Shown: positions 9,267 to 18,138, counted from the stretch's first letter. The stretch: DNA of 64,000 bases from Arcticibacter tournemirensis (GCF_006716645.1 NZ_VFPL01000001.1:2728001-2792000); one strand, 5' to 3'. The notes: generated by a model from the letters alone, not told the origin. Numbers and translations: made by a program.

Positions 9267-9447
9267 CATCCAGTTTTTGAAAATTGAAATCTATAAATGG
9301 ATTGGTATTATCCAGTGCGAAATATAAACCCTTTTCTCGTTCATTGACACCATTTAGATTAAGACATGAACGGATAATCGCGTCTGTTAAATAGTGTGTG
9401 TTCTTTTTGTTAGCCTCATTCTGACGACATAGTTTACAAACTGCCAT
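9267..9447 (-). pseudogene. N-terminal part of the IS21-split zinc-finger-type gene
   Basis: Starting at the ATG of MAVCKLCRQNEANKKNTHYL, this part carries the first Cys-x2-Cys and runs to FNFQKLD, where the IS21-family element begins. The matching C-terminal part is at 5815-6656. The start was chosen at the Met just before the Cys pair; an upstream extension reads as low-complexity hydrophobic residues. Confidence 0.75.
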
Positions 9448-9954
9448 GTTGTTTTTGTTCCTGACTGTGTGAATGTTAACCTGAGCGGATATTTTATTAA
9501 AGCTTGTTATTATTATGCTTATGGTAAAGTTAAGAAAATAAAGAGTAGAATATTTACAGGTTGAACACTTGGGCACAACTATTGCGAAAGTCAAAGGGAT
9601 ATTCTCATTGATCCTTTTGAAATTTGGAGGTATTTCATGGAGATCCCGTTCACTATATATTTCTGTTTTTTTTACAGGTAAAAAGTTTCAAAAATTTCTG
9701 AGGTTTCGGATCTGCCATATTTACTGGCTTCGCGCGTTTTTGAAATAATCAAGCCTTTCCTGGGAATCAGTTGATCAGTTTGAAGCTCTATGAAATATAT
9801 CTTCGGAGACGGAAGTTATATGCTTTCTGAGTAAGTCCCAAATCTTAGTAGTTATCGGTGATCATTGATCAATTTTATCAGGAGTGCATAGCTGGTAAAT
9901 TGAGGGGCGAAGTGCAGGTTTTCTACCGCAGCTGAAAGAATGTACGCTTTGCTT
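9448..9954. other. Intergenic stretch without a recognised gene
   Basis: AT-rich sequence between the radical SAM gene and the IS21-split gene. The only frames here are short and lack family features. It presumably holds the promoter of the split gene/DUF4238 operon, but I see no convincing -33/-7 pair. Confidence 0.4.
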
Positions 9955-11028
9955 TTAGAATACAAGCCCCAACCGTTGGTCTTTCCAACCACACTGAGAT
10001 AATTCTTCAATAAAAGGACACCCGCCCATACAAGTGGACTGATGTTGACATCCTGAACAGCCATTATTCAGGATATTGTTGCGGTATTTTACAAAATATT
10101 CATTATTCTGCCAAATGTGCAGCATAGTGTTTTCACGTAACGACCCGAACCAATTATTGTTCGTCATGAATGAGCACGGCATCATCCTCAAGTTTTCGTC
10201 GATAAAAGCAGAAAACCTGCCGGCATCGCATCCCTCGTAGAAATTAGAATTCGCATTTGAATACTTTACGACCCCGGAAATACTACAACTGTCGAAGCCT
10301 ATCTTAAACGCTTGTTTGCGGTTGTTTACCAGATCGTAGAACCGACTTATCTTCAACGGATCTTTTAGCAGCATACCAAGGTCGGGATTTCTTCCGATCG
10401 GTTTATAATTGAGAAAAATTATCGAATTTATCCCCTCTATGAACGATGGAGGGTGCTCCATCCATGAAATTGCCGTATCTATGGTCTTGCTGTCCGTAAC
10501 AAAGTGAACGTTCGCCTTTATCCCATAGGCATACAGAAGTTCCAGGTGTTGCCTGAACTCTGTATATGGCTCATAGGCACTTATTGCAACTGAGCCGCAG
10601 AGTTTCTTGGTTGCCTCCAGTATTTCACGGGTGAGGCCTCTTCCATTTGTAGTATAGCACGGAACTATTCCGTGTTCCACAGTGGTTTCCAAGATCTTTA
10701 CGAAGTCGGGATGCTGGTTCGGATTCCCCCCGCCGAGGGCAACCTGAAGGACATCCATTGCCTTGGCCTGCTCCATTATCATTCGGTAATCAGTCAGATT
10801 CATATGACCGCCCCTTATAGTGGATTTACGGTAGCAAAAACTACAGCCCTTATCGCACCAGTTAGTAATACTGATATCGAGGAGTTCTGGCCCGTGTTTA
10901 GACCAAAGGGGTTCGGGAAAGCCTTTGTCTTCGGCTCTTATGAAGTAACCGGTTTTCTTGTTAAACCTTATACTGTAGTGCTCATCTGGATAGTGCCGCA
11001 CCACTAGATTTTCCAAGTTACCAGCCAT
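9955..11028 (-). CDS. Radical SAM/SPASM domain protein
   Basis: The 357-residue enzyme has the radical SAM [4Fe-4S] motif CDKGCSFC (Cys-x3-Cys-x2-Cys) near residue 58 and a GGGNP loop. Its C-terminal SPASM-like cluster has Cys in PCSFM and in GCSGCQHQSTCMGGC. SPASM proteins bind extra iron-sulfur clusters and often modify peptides. The start at 11028 (MAGNLENL) overlaps the upstream small gene by 11 nt, so the two are translationally coupled. A longer frame upstream would cover most of that gene and is rejected. Its neighbour with the DFVTNSSSTSF N-terminus is an attractive substrate, but this is inference. Confidence 0.85.
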   Translation of the reverse strand: MAGNLENLVVRHYPDEHYSIRFNKKTGYFIRAEDKGFPEPLWSKHGPELLDISITNWCDKGCSFCYRKSTIRGGHMNLTDYRMIMEQAKAMDVLQVALGGGNPNQHPDFVKILETTVEHGIVPCYTTNGRGLTREILEATKKLCGSVAISAYEPYTEFRQHLELLYAYGIKANVHFVTDSKTIDTAISWMEHPPSFIEGINSIIFLNYKPIGRNPDLGMLLKDPLKISRFYDLVNNRKQAFKIGFDSCSISGVVKYSNANSNFYEGCDAGRFSAFIDENLRMMPCSFMTNNNWFGSLRENTMLHIWQNNEYFVKYRNNILNNGCSGCQHQSTCMGGCPFIEELSQCGWKDQRLGLVF

Positions 11029-11431
11029 TCTGTGTAGCATCAATGTAAAGATTTTCGGATTCGATAATAAAGGAGTCAGTACAGAAAAAACCCTCAACCG
11101 GGCCTCTGTCACTGCTGAGGCGTCCATAGTAGACCTTTTTTCCGGATTTTTCGGCATCACCAACACGCCGGGCAAGCTCTGGACCAAACTGTCCCGTGAT
11201 CCACTGCTCGAAGTCTTTTGACCGATATCGTTCGTCATCTGCATATGCGGTACGTGCCAGCTCCATGCTGTTTTTGAAGGATTGAAAGAGCTCCTTGTAG
11301 ATATCTTGAAATTGCGACGACCCATCAATTCCAACCGCATCAAGGAACATTTTTAGGCTGAATTCTCCATCGTTGATGATGATGAACGATGTAGAAGAGC
11401 TGTTCGTGACAAAATCATATCTGATTTTCAT
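11018..11431 (-). CDS. Small protein with N-terminal FVTNSSSTSF motif
   Basis: The 137-residue product starts MKIRYDFVTNSSSTSFIII. I recall this Ser-rich N-terminus from many bacterial proteins of unknown function, though I cannot name a family. The rest is mixed alpha/beta without a clear domain, ending in a short tail with Trp. It lies between a 130-residue unknown and a radical SAM/SPASM gene, overlapping the latter. The arrangement resembles a modified-peptide system in which the Ser/Thr-rich start is the target, or an adaptor protein. No direct evidence decides. Confidence 0.7.
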   Translation of the reverse strand: MKIRYDFVTNSSSTSFIIINDGEFSLKMFLDAVGIDGSSQFQDIYKELFQSFKNSMELARTAYADDERYRSKDFEQWITGQFGPELARRVGDAEKSGKKVYYGRLSSDRGPVEGFFCTDSFIIESENLYIDATQNGW

Positions 11432-11432
11432 G

Positions 11433-11825
11433 TTATTTCATTAAAAGGATTTTTTCAATACGGTCAACCATCGGCTCCTCAGACATGAATTTTCTCAGTT
11501 CGCTGCCGTAATAGCTGTACTCGATACGACGCATGAGCCGAGCCTCTGGGTTTTTTTCCAGTTTTTTCAATATATCTTCCACATTTTTGTAGGAAAAGTT
11601 CCACTTGCGATATAGGAATCCGCCTAAGGCTTCATACTCTGGTTTATAGAATCTGTTAAATTCTTCTATCACATCGAGAGACTCGATCATCAAGGCGTCA
11701 TACATTCTTCCAAACATGTCTGCGGCATAGCCATGATTTGCACCAGCGGAGAAAAGGAACGCTGCCTTGTCCAAGTTACGGTGCACCAGGAACATGAACT
11801 CAAAATCATCATAATAGTATATCAT
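11433..11825 (-). CDS. Hypothetical protein of the STAND/radical SAM operon
   Basis: This 130-residue protein has no family I recognise. It is rich in aromatic residues near the start (MIYYYDDFEFMFLVHR) and looks alpha-helical. It overlaps the end of the STAND gene by 17 nt and is followed, with a one-base gap, by the FVTNSSS gene. The tight spacing indicates one operon and suggests a shared function. Confidence 0.65.
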   Translation of the reverse strand: MIYYYDDFEFMFLVHRNLDKAAFLFSAGANHGYAADMFGRMYDALMIESLDVIEEFNRFYKPEYEALGGFLYRKWNFSYKNVEDILKKLEKNPEARLMRRIEYSYYGSELRKFMSEEPMVDRIEKILLMK

Positions 11826-14805
11826 AGCGTCGGCAAATTTTTTTAATACTGGATTCTAAATTTCTTGATCCACGTGCAATCTTCAACTGTGCTTTTGCCT
11901 GGACTGGGAATCTATGGTAGTAACGCTCGTAAAGTTGTGAAATCTCCAAACTCGATCTATACGGAAACAAATAGATGAGGATTTCAAACAATGAATGCGG
12001 AAAATCCTTTTCACTGTCTATAACAATCGCATCGTCGCTATCTTCCGAATCTCCATCGTCGTAGTGGTCTAAAAAGCTCTCAGTATCGGCTAGAAAACTG
12101 TCAATATTTATTTGATCATTGAGAAATTCGCGATTAGTGAATAGTTCAAGAAATTTGCTGTAGAACTCTTCGGGCGAAAGTCCTCTCAGGTGCTCAAGAT
12201 AATGTTGTAAATTTAGGTTTGGGGCTTCCGTAGGCCGATACCGATATCGGAACGCAAAAAAGATAAATATTGCACTTTGTCGGTTGGTACCGATGATGGC
12301 AAAGATTTTATCCCGATCAGTCGGTGTTATATATTTATCCTCAAGGTTAAATATGCACCTTAAGTAGATGGAGTCGAACCAGACTTGCCCCTCCACGATT
12401 TTAAGTAAATCGGCATTCCCGCTCTTTTTTGTGATATAATATAGGAATGTCCCACATCCTTCAAGTATTCTGGACGACGGATTGATTTCTTCTTTTAGGA
12501 AGAGCAAAAACGTCTTTTTGTCCTTTGGGTAGACCAGCGAAATAAGGTATTCAGACAGCAGATAATCCCTGAATTCATCGAAAGTGAAATTCACAACTTC
12601 CTGATCGCCGAATATTCCCTTGGACCCGGTTGGGTCTCTCCTGACCAGAATATTTTCATCCAAAAATCTAATGTAGACTTTTCTATTGTCATCTTTCTCC
12701 AGCAAGCCATCGAGTGGGATGTTTTCGTATTTTCGGTTTTCGACCATATAGGCGATCAGCCGTCCGATAAAATTTCTAATGTTAATAGGGCCGCTGACTT
12801 TCAACTCGTCGTCCCCCTCCATTCGTTTTGTAATTTCGGTGACCTTGGTATCGAAGTATTGCCTGAACAGCGACTCCTTATGTATATGTCCTAAATATGG
12901 GATTGATTCGCCTCTGTGCGCATCACAAAATATTCTCAACAACAGATAGTTCTGTGTAAGCTGTTCGAAGACCTTTGTCGAATATGTTCGCAAGTTGATG
13001 TTGAAAAACGCCAGGTACCCGTTAAATATTTTGTGGGAGGCCACCTTATCACGGCCTATTGTTAGGCGATCAGTTTCACACATCTGAGGAGAAAACGACG
13101 ACTTGTCAAAATTGGAAAAGTGCTTCTGATAATATTCGGAACGGCAGGTGATGATTACTTTTATGTACGTCCTTTCCGTGATTTCGGCAATGAACTTTTC
13201 GAGATTCTCACTTAATTTCTGTGCAGCCGCATTTTCGTTAAGTCCGTCGATAATAATTACAAACGGTCTGTTTACGGATCTACAATACTGCTCGAGTTCA
13301 GAAAGAAAGGTTTCGAAGTTAAGATCAGACCGGTCGGGATAGACCCTGTTTAATAAACTTTTACGGATGTCTGAGGGGTCGATGTCTGTACCCAAAAGAA
13401 ATACTGAGGGAACTTTTCTTTTGATAAGAAAGTTTTCGGCCAAGTCACATACGAAGTTTGTTTTTCCCTGTCCGGCATCCTCTTTTATAAGGCACACTTT
13501 TTTCGCTAGCCACTGAAAAGTTTCCTCAAGGTGGGATAGTTTATATGAAAAATCGCGTAAGGAGTTGCTTGCAACTGGGGGATGCTCCAGTTCCGATATT
13601 TTTACCTTCAAATAGTTATCTAGCCGAGCGCAGAAGTGGGGGATAGACTCGATTTGAACAAGTTGTGCGTCTTTTTCAAAGCCCTGCAGATCAAAATCAA
13701 ATGCAGCGGCGCCCTTCTTCGCAAGCAATTTATTTAGTGGTACAAAATTGAGCACCGAATACTCCCACATTACCTTTGGTATAAAGGCAAATGGATCGCA
13801 GAAATAGCGCAAACTTTCTTTGTTCTTATTCACCTCAATAAAGGTTTCTGGTATGTATTTCTGTGATGTCTTCTGTTTGGCTAGTTGGCGTTTTACCTGC
13901 TCTTCCAGGGCGTCGTTAATTTTTTTTTTTGAATCTTCTGATTCTTCTTTCGGATATGGAAATGCACCTGAATAAAGACCGATTTCCTCAAACGCATAAG
14001 GCGAACTAAAAACATGTTCAGCTAAATTCACCGAAGACCGAACCGCAATTTCCTGAAAAAGGTCTTTATTTGGATTTTTGCCTTTGTCCCCATCGCCATA
14101 ATCGCAAACGCCCTTGACGAGTATCCAACCGCTGACGGAGTTACCATCGCAGGCGGTGTAGATCCCAGCTCCCTCCATCTCGCCGCCGATCGCATCTGGC
14201 CATTCTGTCATTAATTCTTTCTTTCTATCCTTATTATCAACAAGTTCCTCGCCTGACAGGATTAAGCCATGGACGTGTTTAGCTTCATAGTCTTGATCGT
14301 CGAATTTTACGTTGAATCTCCAGTCGTCTGCCGACACAAAGCGGTTAAGCAGTAAGGAACTCGCGGGACCTTCCTGCCCCCTATAGGTATGTGATCCGTC
14401 TTCATTTACCCTTATCAATTGATAGTTTACCACACATTCGGAAATGAGTACATCTCCGATCCGCACTTTCTCCGGTTTCCCGCCGAATGCAATTCCAACC
14501 ATAAGGACAACTTTGGGTTTCCAGAATTCAATAGCTTTCATAGTTGTCTTTATCGCAGCGTTTCGGCTGATCGACCCCATATTCCCGGTAGCCACATGGA
14601 CTGCATTATAATAACCGAATTTTCCAAGATAGTAGGTGTATGAATTCTTCTGAATCTTTAAAATCTTATCCTGACCATCAATCGGAAAAAGATATTCATG
14701 TACTACGTCCTTTTCGATTTTCGTTGCCGTGACTATTAATATGCTACAATATCGCCCGTATTCATCGATTAGAGAAGGGGCAATTTCTTTGTATTTTGCG
14801 CTCAA
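11809..14805 (-). CDS. PNP-domain NACHT-type STAND NTPase
   Basis: The 998-residue protein joins two known modules. Residues about 15-270 form a purine nucleoside phosphorylase/nucleosidase-like (PNP_UDP) domain with VGIAFGG, the substrate-binding GGEMEGAG and the catalytic-region GVCDYGDGDKG. Residues about 400-750 form a STAND ATPase with a P-loop near residue 443 (GQGKTN) and Walker B near 518 (VIIIDGLNE). The rest is helical and may be the sensor region. PNP-NACHT fusions are known in fungal NLR-like proteins, and PNP effectors in bacterial antiviral systems such as Detocs cleave ATP. The likely role is an infection-triggered nucleotide-destroying effector. It is the first gene of a four-gene operon. 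Confidence 0.85.
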   Translation of the reverse strand: MSAKYKEIAPSLIDEYGRYCSILIVTATKIEKDVVHEYLFPIDGQDKILKIQKNSYTYYLGKFGYYNAVHVATGNMGSISRNAAIKTTMKAIEFWKPKVVLMVGIAFGGKPEKVRIGDVLISECVVNYQLIRVNEDGSHTYRGQEGPASSLLLNRFVSADDWRFNVKFDDQDYEAKHVHGLILSGEELVDNKDRKKELMTEWPDAIGGEMEGAGIYTACDGNSVSGWILVKGVCDYGDGDKGKNPNKDLFQEIAVRSSVNLAEHVFSSPYAFEEIGLYSGAFPYPKEESEDSKKKINDALEEQVKRQLAKQKTSQKYIPETFIEVNKNKESLRYFCDPFAFIPKVMWEYSVLNFVPLNKLLAKKGAAAFDFDLQGFEKDAQLVQIESIPHFCARLDNYLKVKISELEHPPVASNSLRDFSYKLSHLEETFQWLAKKVCLIKEDAGQGKTNFVCDLAENFLIKRKVPSVFLLGTDIDPSDIRKSLLNRVYPDRSDLNFETFLSELEQYCRSVNRPFVIIIDGLNENAAAQKLSENLEKFIAEITERTYIKVIITCRSEYYQKHFSNFDKSSFSPQMCETDRLTIGRDKVASHKIFNGYLAFFNINLRTYSTKVFEQLTQNYLLLRIFCDAHRGESIPYLGHIHKESLFRQYFDTKVTEITKRMEGDDELKVSGPINIRNFIGRLIAYMVENRKYENIPLDGLLEKDDNRKVYIRFLDENILVRRDPTGSKGIFGDQEVVNFTFDEFRDYLLSEYLISLVYPKDKKTFLLFLKEEINPSSRILEGCGTFLYYITKKSGNADLLKIVEGQVWFDSIYLRCIFNLEDKYITPTDRDKIFAIIGTNRQSAIFIFFAFRYRYRPTEAPNLNLQHYLEHLRGLSPEEFYSKFLELFTNREFLNDQINIDSFLADTESFLDHYDDGDSEDSDDAIVIDSEKDFPHSLFEILIYLFPYRSSLEISQLYERYYHRFPVQAKAQLKIARGSRNLESSIKKICRRYDILL

Positions 14806-15290
14806 TTTTAGAATGGTTTATGTTGTTCACTTGACCCTTAACCAAGCGTTTATCTGATAGAAGATCAAGCGTAGAAAGTTACAAAAAAATGCAATGTCAT
14901 CAACGAAAATATACTGGGTTTTCCGTATCTATTTTAGAGGACGATAATTTAATCCAATATGCACCTGTAGCTTTTTCAAGACACATTGGAATGAGAGGAA
15001 AAAGACAAACGAATTTATGCTGTTGTCATTCGCCCTATTCTTCATGGATACACCCTAAGTTTAATGCTATTTCATGCAAACATTATTGTCCAAGACGGAT
15101 CGCGCATCAAACTTGAGCTTTTTGTGTGGGCTGTTGTATTTATAGTTATTCTGTTTTTAGCTATTATAGCAATGGGAGGGAACCGAGGAACGCTTTTTAA
15201 TTTCAATATAGATTGTCATGAAAATGTAATATTTAAGAAGAGACGAGACATTTGTTTGCTACAGTATGTAGACGTTTTGTTTACTAGATT
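14806..15290. other. Intergenic stretch at the right end of the island
   Basis: No convincing gene. Two overlapping frames (14889-15116 and 15064-15333) have no recognisable domain; the second has one hydrophobic stretch and could be a remnant. The promoter of the minus-strand STAND operon should lie in the left part. Confidence 0.4.
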
Positions 15291-15311
15291 TATGTCCCCC
15301 ATTTGTCCCTC
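15291..15311. repeat. Putative integrase arm-type sites, right end
   Basis: TATGTCCCCC (15291-15300) and TTTGTCCCTC (15302-15311) match the two words found at 915-935 near the left end, in swapped order and with the same one-base spacing. This is about 50 bp inside the right attachment repeat. Confidence 0.5.
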
Positions 15312-15362
15312 AAAGATAATGGTTTGTTTGTAAGTTATTGATAAACAATTAAATAGTTATAT

Positions 15363-15387
15363 TTCGAAGTTTTGTATCGGGAAGTAA
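15363..15387 (+). repeat. Right attachment repeat of the mnmE island
   Basis: Second copy of the mnmE 3' end, TTCGAAGTTTTGTATCGGGA plus AGTAA. Compared with 771-795 there are three substitutions. It marks the island's far boundary; the chromosomal DUF3185 gene follows directly. Confidence 0.85.
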
Positions 15388-15394
15388 ATTGGCT

Positions 15395-15607
15395 TTAGTT
15401 CTTTTTAGCCGTTACTACTATAACAATACCTCCTACGAGCAGGAGGCCGCCCAGGTAAGGAGGCCAGTTTACGCTTTCCTTTTTATCGGCGGATACCTGT
15501 AATGGTCCTGCATCTATTATTTTTTCCTTTTTGGTATATGTAAATCCTGTCCAGATAAGCATTACCACTCCAAGTACTATTAATACTAATCCAATTGTTC
15601 TGTTCAT
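15395..15607 (-). CDS. DUF3185-like small membrane protein
   Basis: A 70-residue protein with two hydrophobic helices (residues 4-22 and 50-66) separated by a polar loop with VSADKKESVNWPPY. This matches the DUF3185 family of small inner-membrane proteins of unknown role. It was the direct downstream neighbour of mnmE before the island inserted. Confidence 0.75.
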   Translation of the reverse strand: MNRTIGLVLIVLGVVMLIWTGFTYTKKEKIIDAGPLQVSADKKESVNWPPYLGGLLLVGGIVIVVTAKKN

Positions 15608-15708
15608 AATTATAAAGTTTGATTATACGTATAATAACAAAACGAACCGTATTGTTTTGACCTTAACTAGCCGCTTGGAATGAGAGTAATGCTTGCCGAT
15701 TGTTCTCG

Positions 15709-16731
15709 CTACCGCCAGCCCAAACCGGGGGCTACATGCTCCAGAATAGATGACAAGACATGCACATTATAATCAACGCCCAGTGTATTCGGTATCGTCA
15801 AAAGGAGCGTATCTGCTTCCTGGATAGCTTCGTCGTTAGCCAGCTCCTTTATGAGCTGATCGGGTTCCGCGGCGTAGCTTCGTCCGAAAATAGCACGCTT
15901 GTCGCTTTCAATGAATCCAATTTTATCAGATCCGCTTGCTTCCTGCCCGAAGTAATACCTGTCCTGGTCGTTCACCAGTGCAAAAATAGATCTGCTCACC
16001 GAAACCCTGGGTTCGCGCTGGTGTCCTGCGTTTTTCCAGGCTTCTTTGTACAGCCTGATTTGCTCGGCCTGCTGCACATGGAAGGGCTTGCCGCTTTCAT
16101 CGTATTTAAGGGTTGAGCTTTGCAGGTGCATGCCGTTTTCGGCCGCCCAAACAGCCGTGGCGTTGGAAGCAGCGCCCCACCAGATGCGTTCTCTCAGGCC
16201 TTCGGAATGCGGTTCCAGGCGTAACAGACCGGGCGGATTGGGAAACATCGGGTACGGATTGGGCTCTGCAAACCCGATACCGTTTAGCTTATCCAGAAAC
16301 TCCAGCGCTTTACGCCGTCCCATGTCGGCGTCGCTTTCGCCATCAGCCGGCTCATAACCAAAATGGCGCCACCCATCAATTACCTGCTCGGGCGAGCCTC
16401 TGCTGATCCCCAGCTGTAATCGCCCTCCGGATATCAAATCAGCGGCTCCGGCATCCTCCACCATATACAGCGGGTTCTCGTAACGCATATCAATCACGCC
16501 GGTGCCGATCTCTATACTGCTTGTTCTGGCTCCGATAGCGGATAGTAAAGGAAATGGCGACGCTAACTGGGCCGCAAAATGGTGCACGCGGAAGTACGCG
16601 CCGTCTAGTCCAATTTCTTCGGCGGCAACAGCCAGATCAATAGATTGAAGCAGCGTATCACTTGCTGTACGGGTTTTATAGGCTGGATGCCTGGACCAGT
16701 GTCCGAATGATAAAAATCCTATTTTCTTCAT
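15709..16731 (-). CDS. LLM-class flavin-dependent oxidoreductase
   Basis: A 340-residue luciferase-like monooxygenase: the TIM-barrel pattern includes GFLSFGHW at the start, AEEIGLDGAYFRVHHF, IEIGTGVIDMRYENPLYMVEDAG and GISRGSPEQV. Such enzymes use FMN or F420 to oxidise small substrates; the substrate cannot be told. It is probably transcribed alone or with the following 4-fold-repeat protein gene located upstream on this strand. Confidence 0.9.
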   Translation of the reverse strand: MKKIGFLSFGHWSRHPAYKTRTASDTLLQSIDLAVAAEEIGLDGAYFRVHHFAAQLASPFPLLSAIGARTSSIEIGTGVIDMRYENPLYMVEDAGAADLISGGRLQLGISRGSPEQVIDGWRHFGYEPADGESDADMGRRKALEFLDKLNGIGFAEPNPYPMFPNPPGLLRLEPHSEGLRERIWWGAASNATAVWAAENGMHLQSSTLKYDESGKPFHVQQAEQIRLYKEAWKNAGHQREPRVSVSRSIFALVNDQDRYYFGQEASGSDKIGFIESDKRAIFGRSYAAEPDQLIKELANDEAIQEADTLLLTIPNTLGVDYNVHVLSSILEHVAPGLGWR

Positions 16732-16741
16732 AGTTTACCTT

Positions 16742-17176
16742 CTATTTTTTGCCAGAGTATAGAAATTCAGCCAATGGGGTGTCGCTCCATGAACTCTTCA
16801 ATATTGGTTGAATGGGGGTTATTGGTGTAATGGGGCGGATGGGCGTCATTTTCTGAATACCTTTCATTCTCTCCATTCTTGTAATACGGATAGTTGCATC
16901 TTTTCTTGCTCCAACGATTTGACCTTCTTTGTCGTATATGGTGCCATCTTCATACCACCCTAAAAAACTGCCATCAAAGCCGAATATGGCTAAATCGCTC
17001 CCGTCCTTTTCGAGGAAGGCAACGGGGGTACCATCCCACATAAATATTGTCCGTTCCTGATCATAGTCAATGTAGGCTCTTGCTTCGCCTTCGCGGTCAT
17101 AAAGGGACACCTGCTGTGCGCCGGCTGAAAATGTCAGGCTTATCGAAGCTAACAAAGTAAAAATAAATGTTTTCAT
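16742..17176 (-). CDS. Exported 4-fold beta flower-like protein
   Basis: The 144-residue protein has a signal peptide (MKTFIFTLLASISLTFSAGA-QQ). Four short strand repeats follow, with motifs VSLYDREGEARAY, FMWDGTPVAFL, IFGFDGSFLGWY and TIYDKEGQIVGA. This fits the 4-fold beta flower family of Bacteroidota. The C-terminal tail has a Pro-Ile/Thr repeat (PIRPITPITPIQPI). Role unknown. Confidence 0.7.
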   Translation of the reverse strand: MKTFIFTLLASISLTFSAGAQQVSLYDREGEARAYIDYDQERTIFMWDGTPVAFLEKDGSDLAIFGFDGSFLGWYEDGTIYDKEGQIVGARKDATIRITRMERMKGIQKMTPIRPITPITPIQPILKSSWSDTPLAEFLYSGKK

Positions 17177-17325
17177 GTGTGTTTAGTGGTTTAGTTTGTG
17201 TGCTCTGAATTTTACTGGTTCTTGCAAAATCTAAATTTACAAAAGCTAAACAGGTTCTGCAAGAGATTTCATCATCCTCGTCCATAGATGAAGCAGCGTT
17301 GTAAAGATAGTCGATGTAACATTCG

Positions 17326-17357
17326 TTTGGCTTATTACCCGGGGAGGTCTATATTTG
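17326..17357 (+). promoter_or_regulatory. Bacteroidota-type promoter
   Basis: TTTG (17326-17329), a 20-bp spacer and TATATTTG (17350-17357) match the TTTG/TAnnTTTG consensus of the Bacteroidota primary sigma factor. The start codon of the exported repeat protein lies 20 bp further on. Confidence 0.7.
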
Positions 17358-17376
17358 TCTAAATAAAAACCTGCAA

Positions 17377-17952
17377 ATGAACCGGTTCACCATCGTTTTT
17401 TTATTAAGCCTTATTTTTATTGCTGTTTTTGCAAAAGCACAAACAATCACTCAGGCGCGCTTCAGAATTTCGAACAAAACAAAAGGATTCACCTCTATCG
17501 ACCTGGTGATCAATAACACTATTTATGTGGGCATTGAAGACGACGGGAGTATTGCGTATATAGAATCGGAGAATGACGATATCAACACGCCGTTAGACCT
17601 TGAAAGACTGGGTTTACCTATTACTTTTTATGGTACTTCCGATATTCATGATATTCCTGGTAAGATAAAATCTATCGGCAATATTAAATTCACTTACTAC
17701 AATGTTTTTGATATTCACGACGAGCGCGGCAACCTTAAATCGATAGGCGACATTCAAATAAAATATTGCAATACTTTCGATATTCACGATTCTAAGGGTA
17801 AAGTAAAGTCGGTTGGGCCTGTTACCATTAAGTACTATAACGTTTTTGATCAAAGCTTTCCGTTCGGATATGTTAAATCAATCGAAGGCAATACGGCGAG
17901 AATAAAAGTGAGTGTGAGAAACCCAATAATAGAACGCGGACGAAAATCCTGA
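17377..17952 (+). CDS. Exported protein with 23-residue repeats
   Basis: The 191-residue protein has a signal peptide ending near FAKAQ. Its middle holds about four tandem repeats of roughly 23 residues with the pattern FDIHDxxGKxKSIGxIxIKYYN, which suggests a beta-repeat structure. I know no function. A clear promoter lies upstream and a GC-rich hairpin (17961-17979) downstream. Confidence 0.75.
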   Translation: MNRFTIVFLLSLIFIAVFAKAQTITQARFRISNKTKGFTSIDLVINNTIYVGIEDDGSIAYIESENDDINTPLDLERLGLPITFYGTSDIHDIPGKIKSIGNIKFTYYNVFDIHDERGNLKSIGDIQIKYCNTFDIHDSKGKVKSVGPVTIKYYNVFDQSFPFGYVKSIEGNTARIKVSVRNPIIERGRKS

Positions 17953-17994
17953 AGTTGATTAAGCCGCCGCGCGCGGCTTCTCCGTCCTAAAAAC

Positions 17995-18030
17995 AAAAAC
18001 GGCTCAAATCCTTCGATTTGTGCCGTTTTC
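17995..18030 (-). terminator. Terminator of tRNA-Ser(CGA)
   Basis: Arms AACGGCTCAAATC and GATTTGTGCCGTT pair with one mismatch around a CTTC loop. Read on the minus strand the stem is followed by a T-run (GTTTTTGTTTTT), right after the tRNA. Confidence 0.8.
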
Positions 18031-18051
18031 CAAATTTTGACCTTTTGGTTG

Positions 18052-18138
18052 CGGAGAGGGAGGGATTCAAACCCCCGGTACCTTTTACAGTACACCTGAT
18101 TTCGAATCAGGCACATTCGATCACTCTGACACCTCTCC
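18052..18138 (-). tRNA. tRNA-Ser(CGA)
   Basis: The 87-nt sequence folds as a class II tRNA. The acceptor arms GGAGAGG/CCTCTCC pair, with discriminator G. The anticodon stem is CCTGA/TCAGG with loop TTCGAAA (anticodon CGA), there is a long variable arm and the T-loop is GTTTGAATC-like. Reads UCG. Confidence 0.95.

Noticed and set aside
11029-11343. N-terminal extension of the radical SAM gene
   Set aside because: The extension covers most of the 137-residue FVTNSSS gene in another frame and has no radical SAM features. The Met at 11028 fits the coupling.
14889-15333. Two overlapping plus-strand frames at the right end of the mnmE island
   Set aside because: No domain, no clear ribosome binding site, odd composition; at most a remnant with one hydrophobic stretch.
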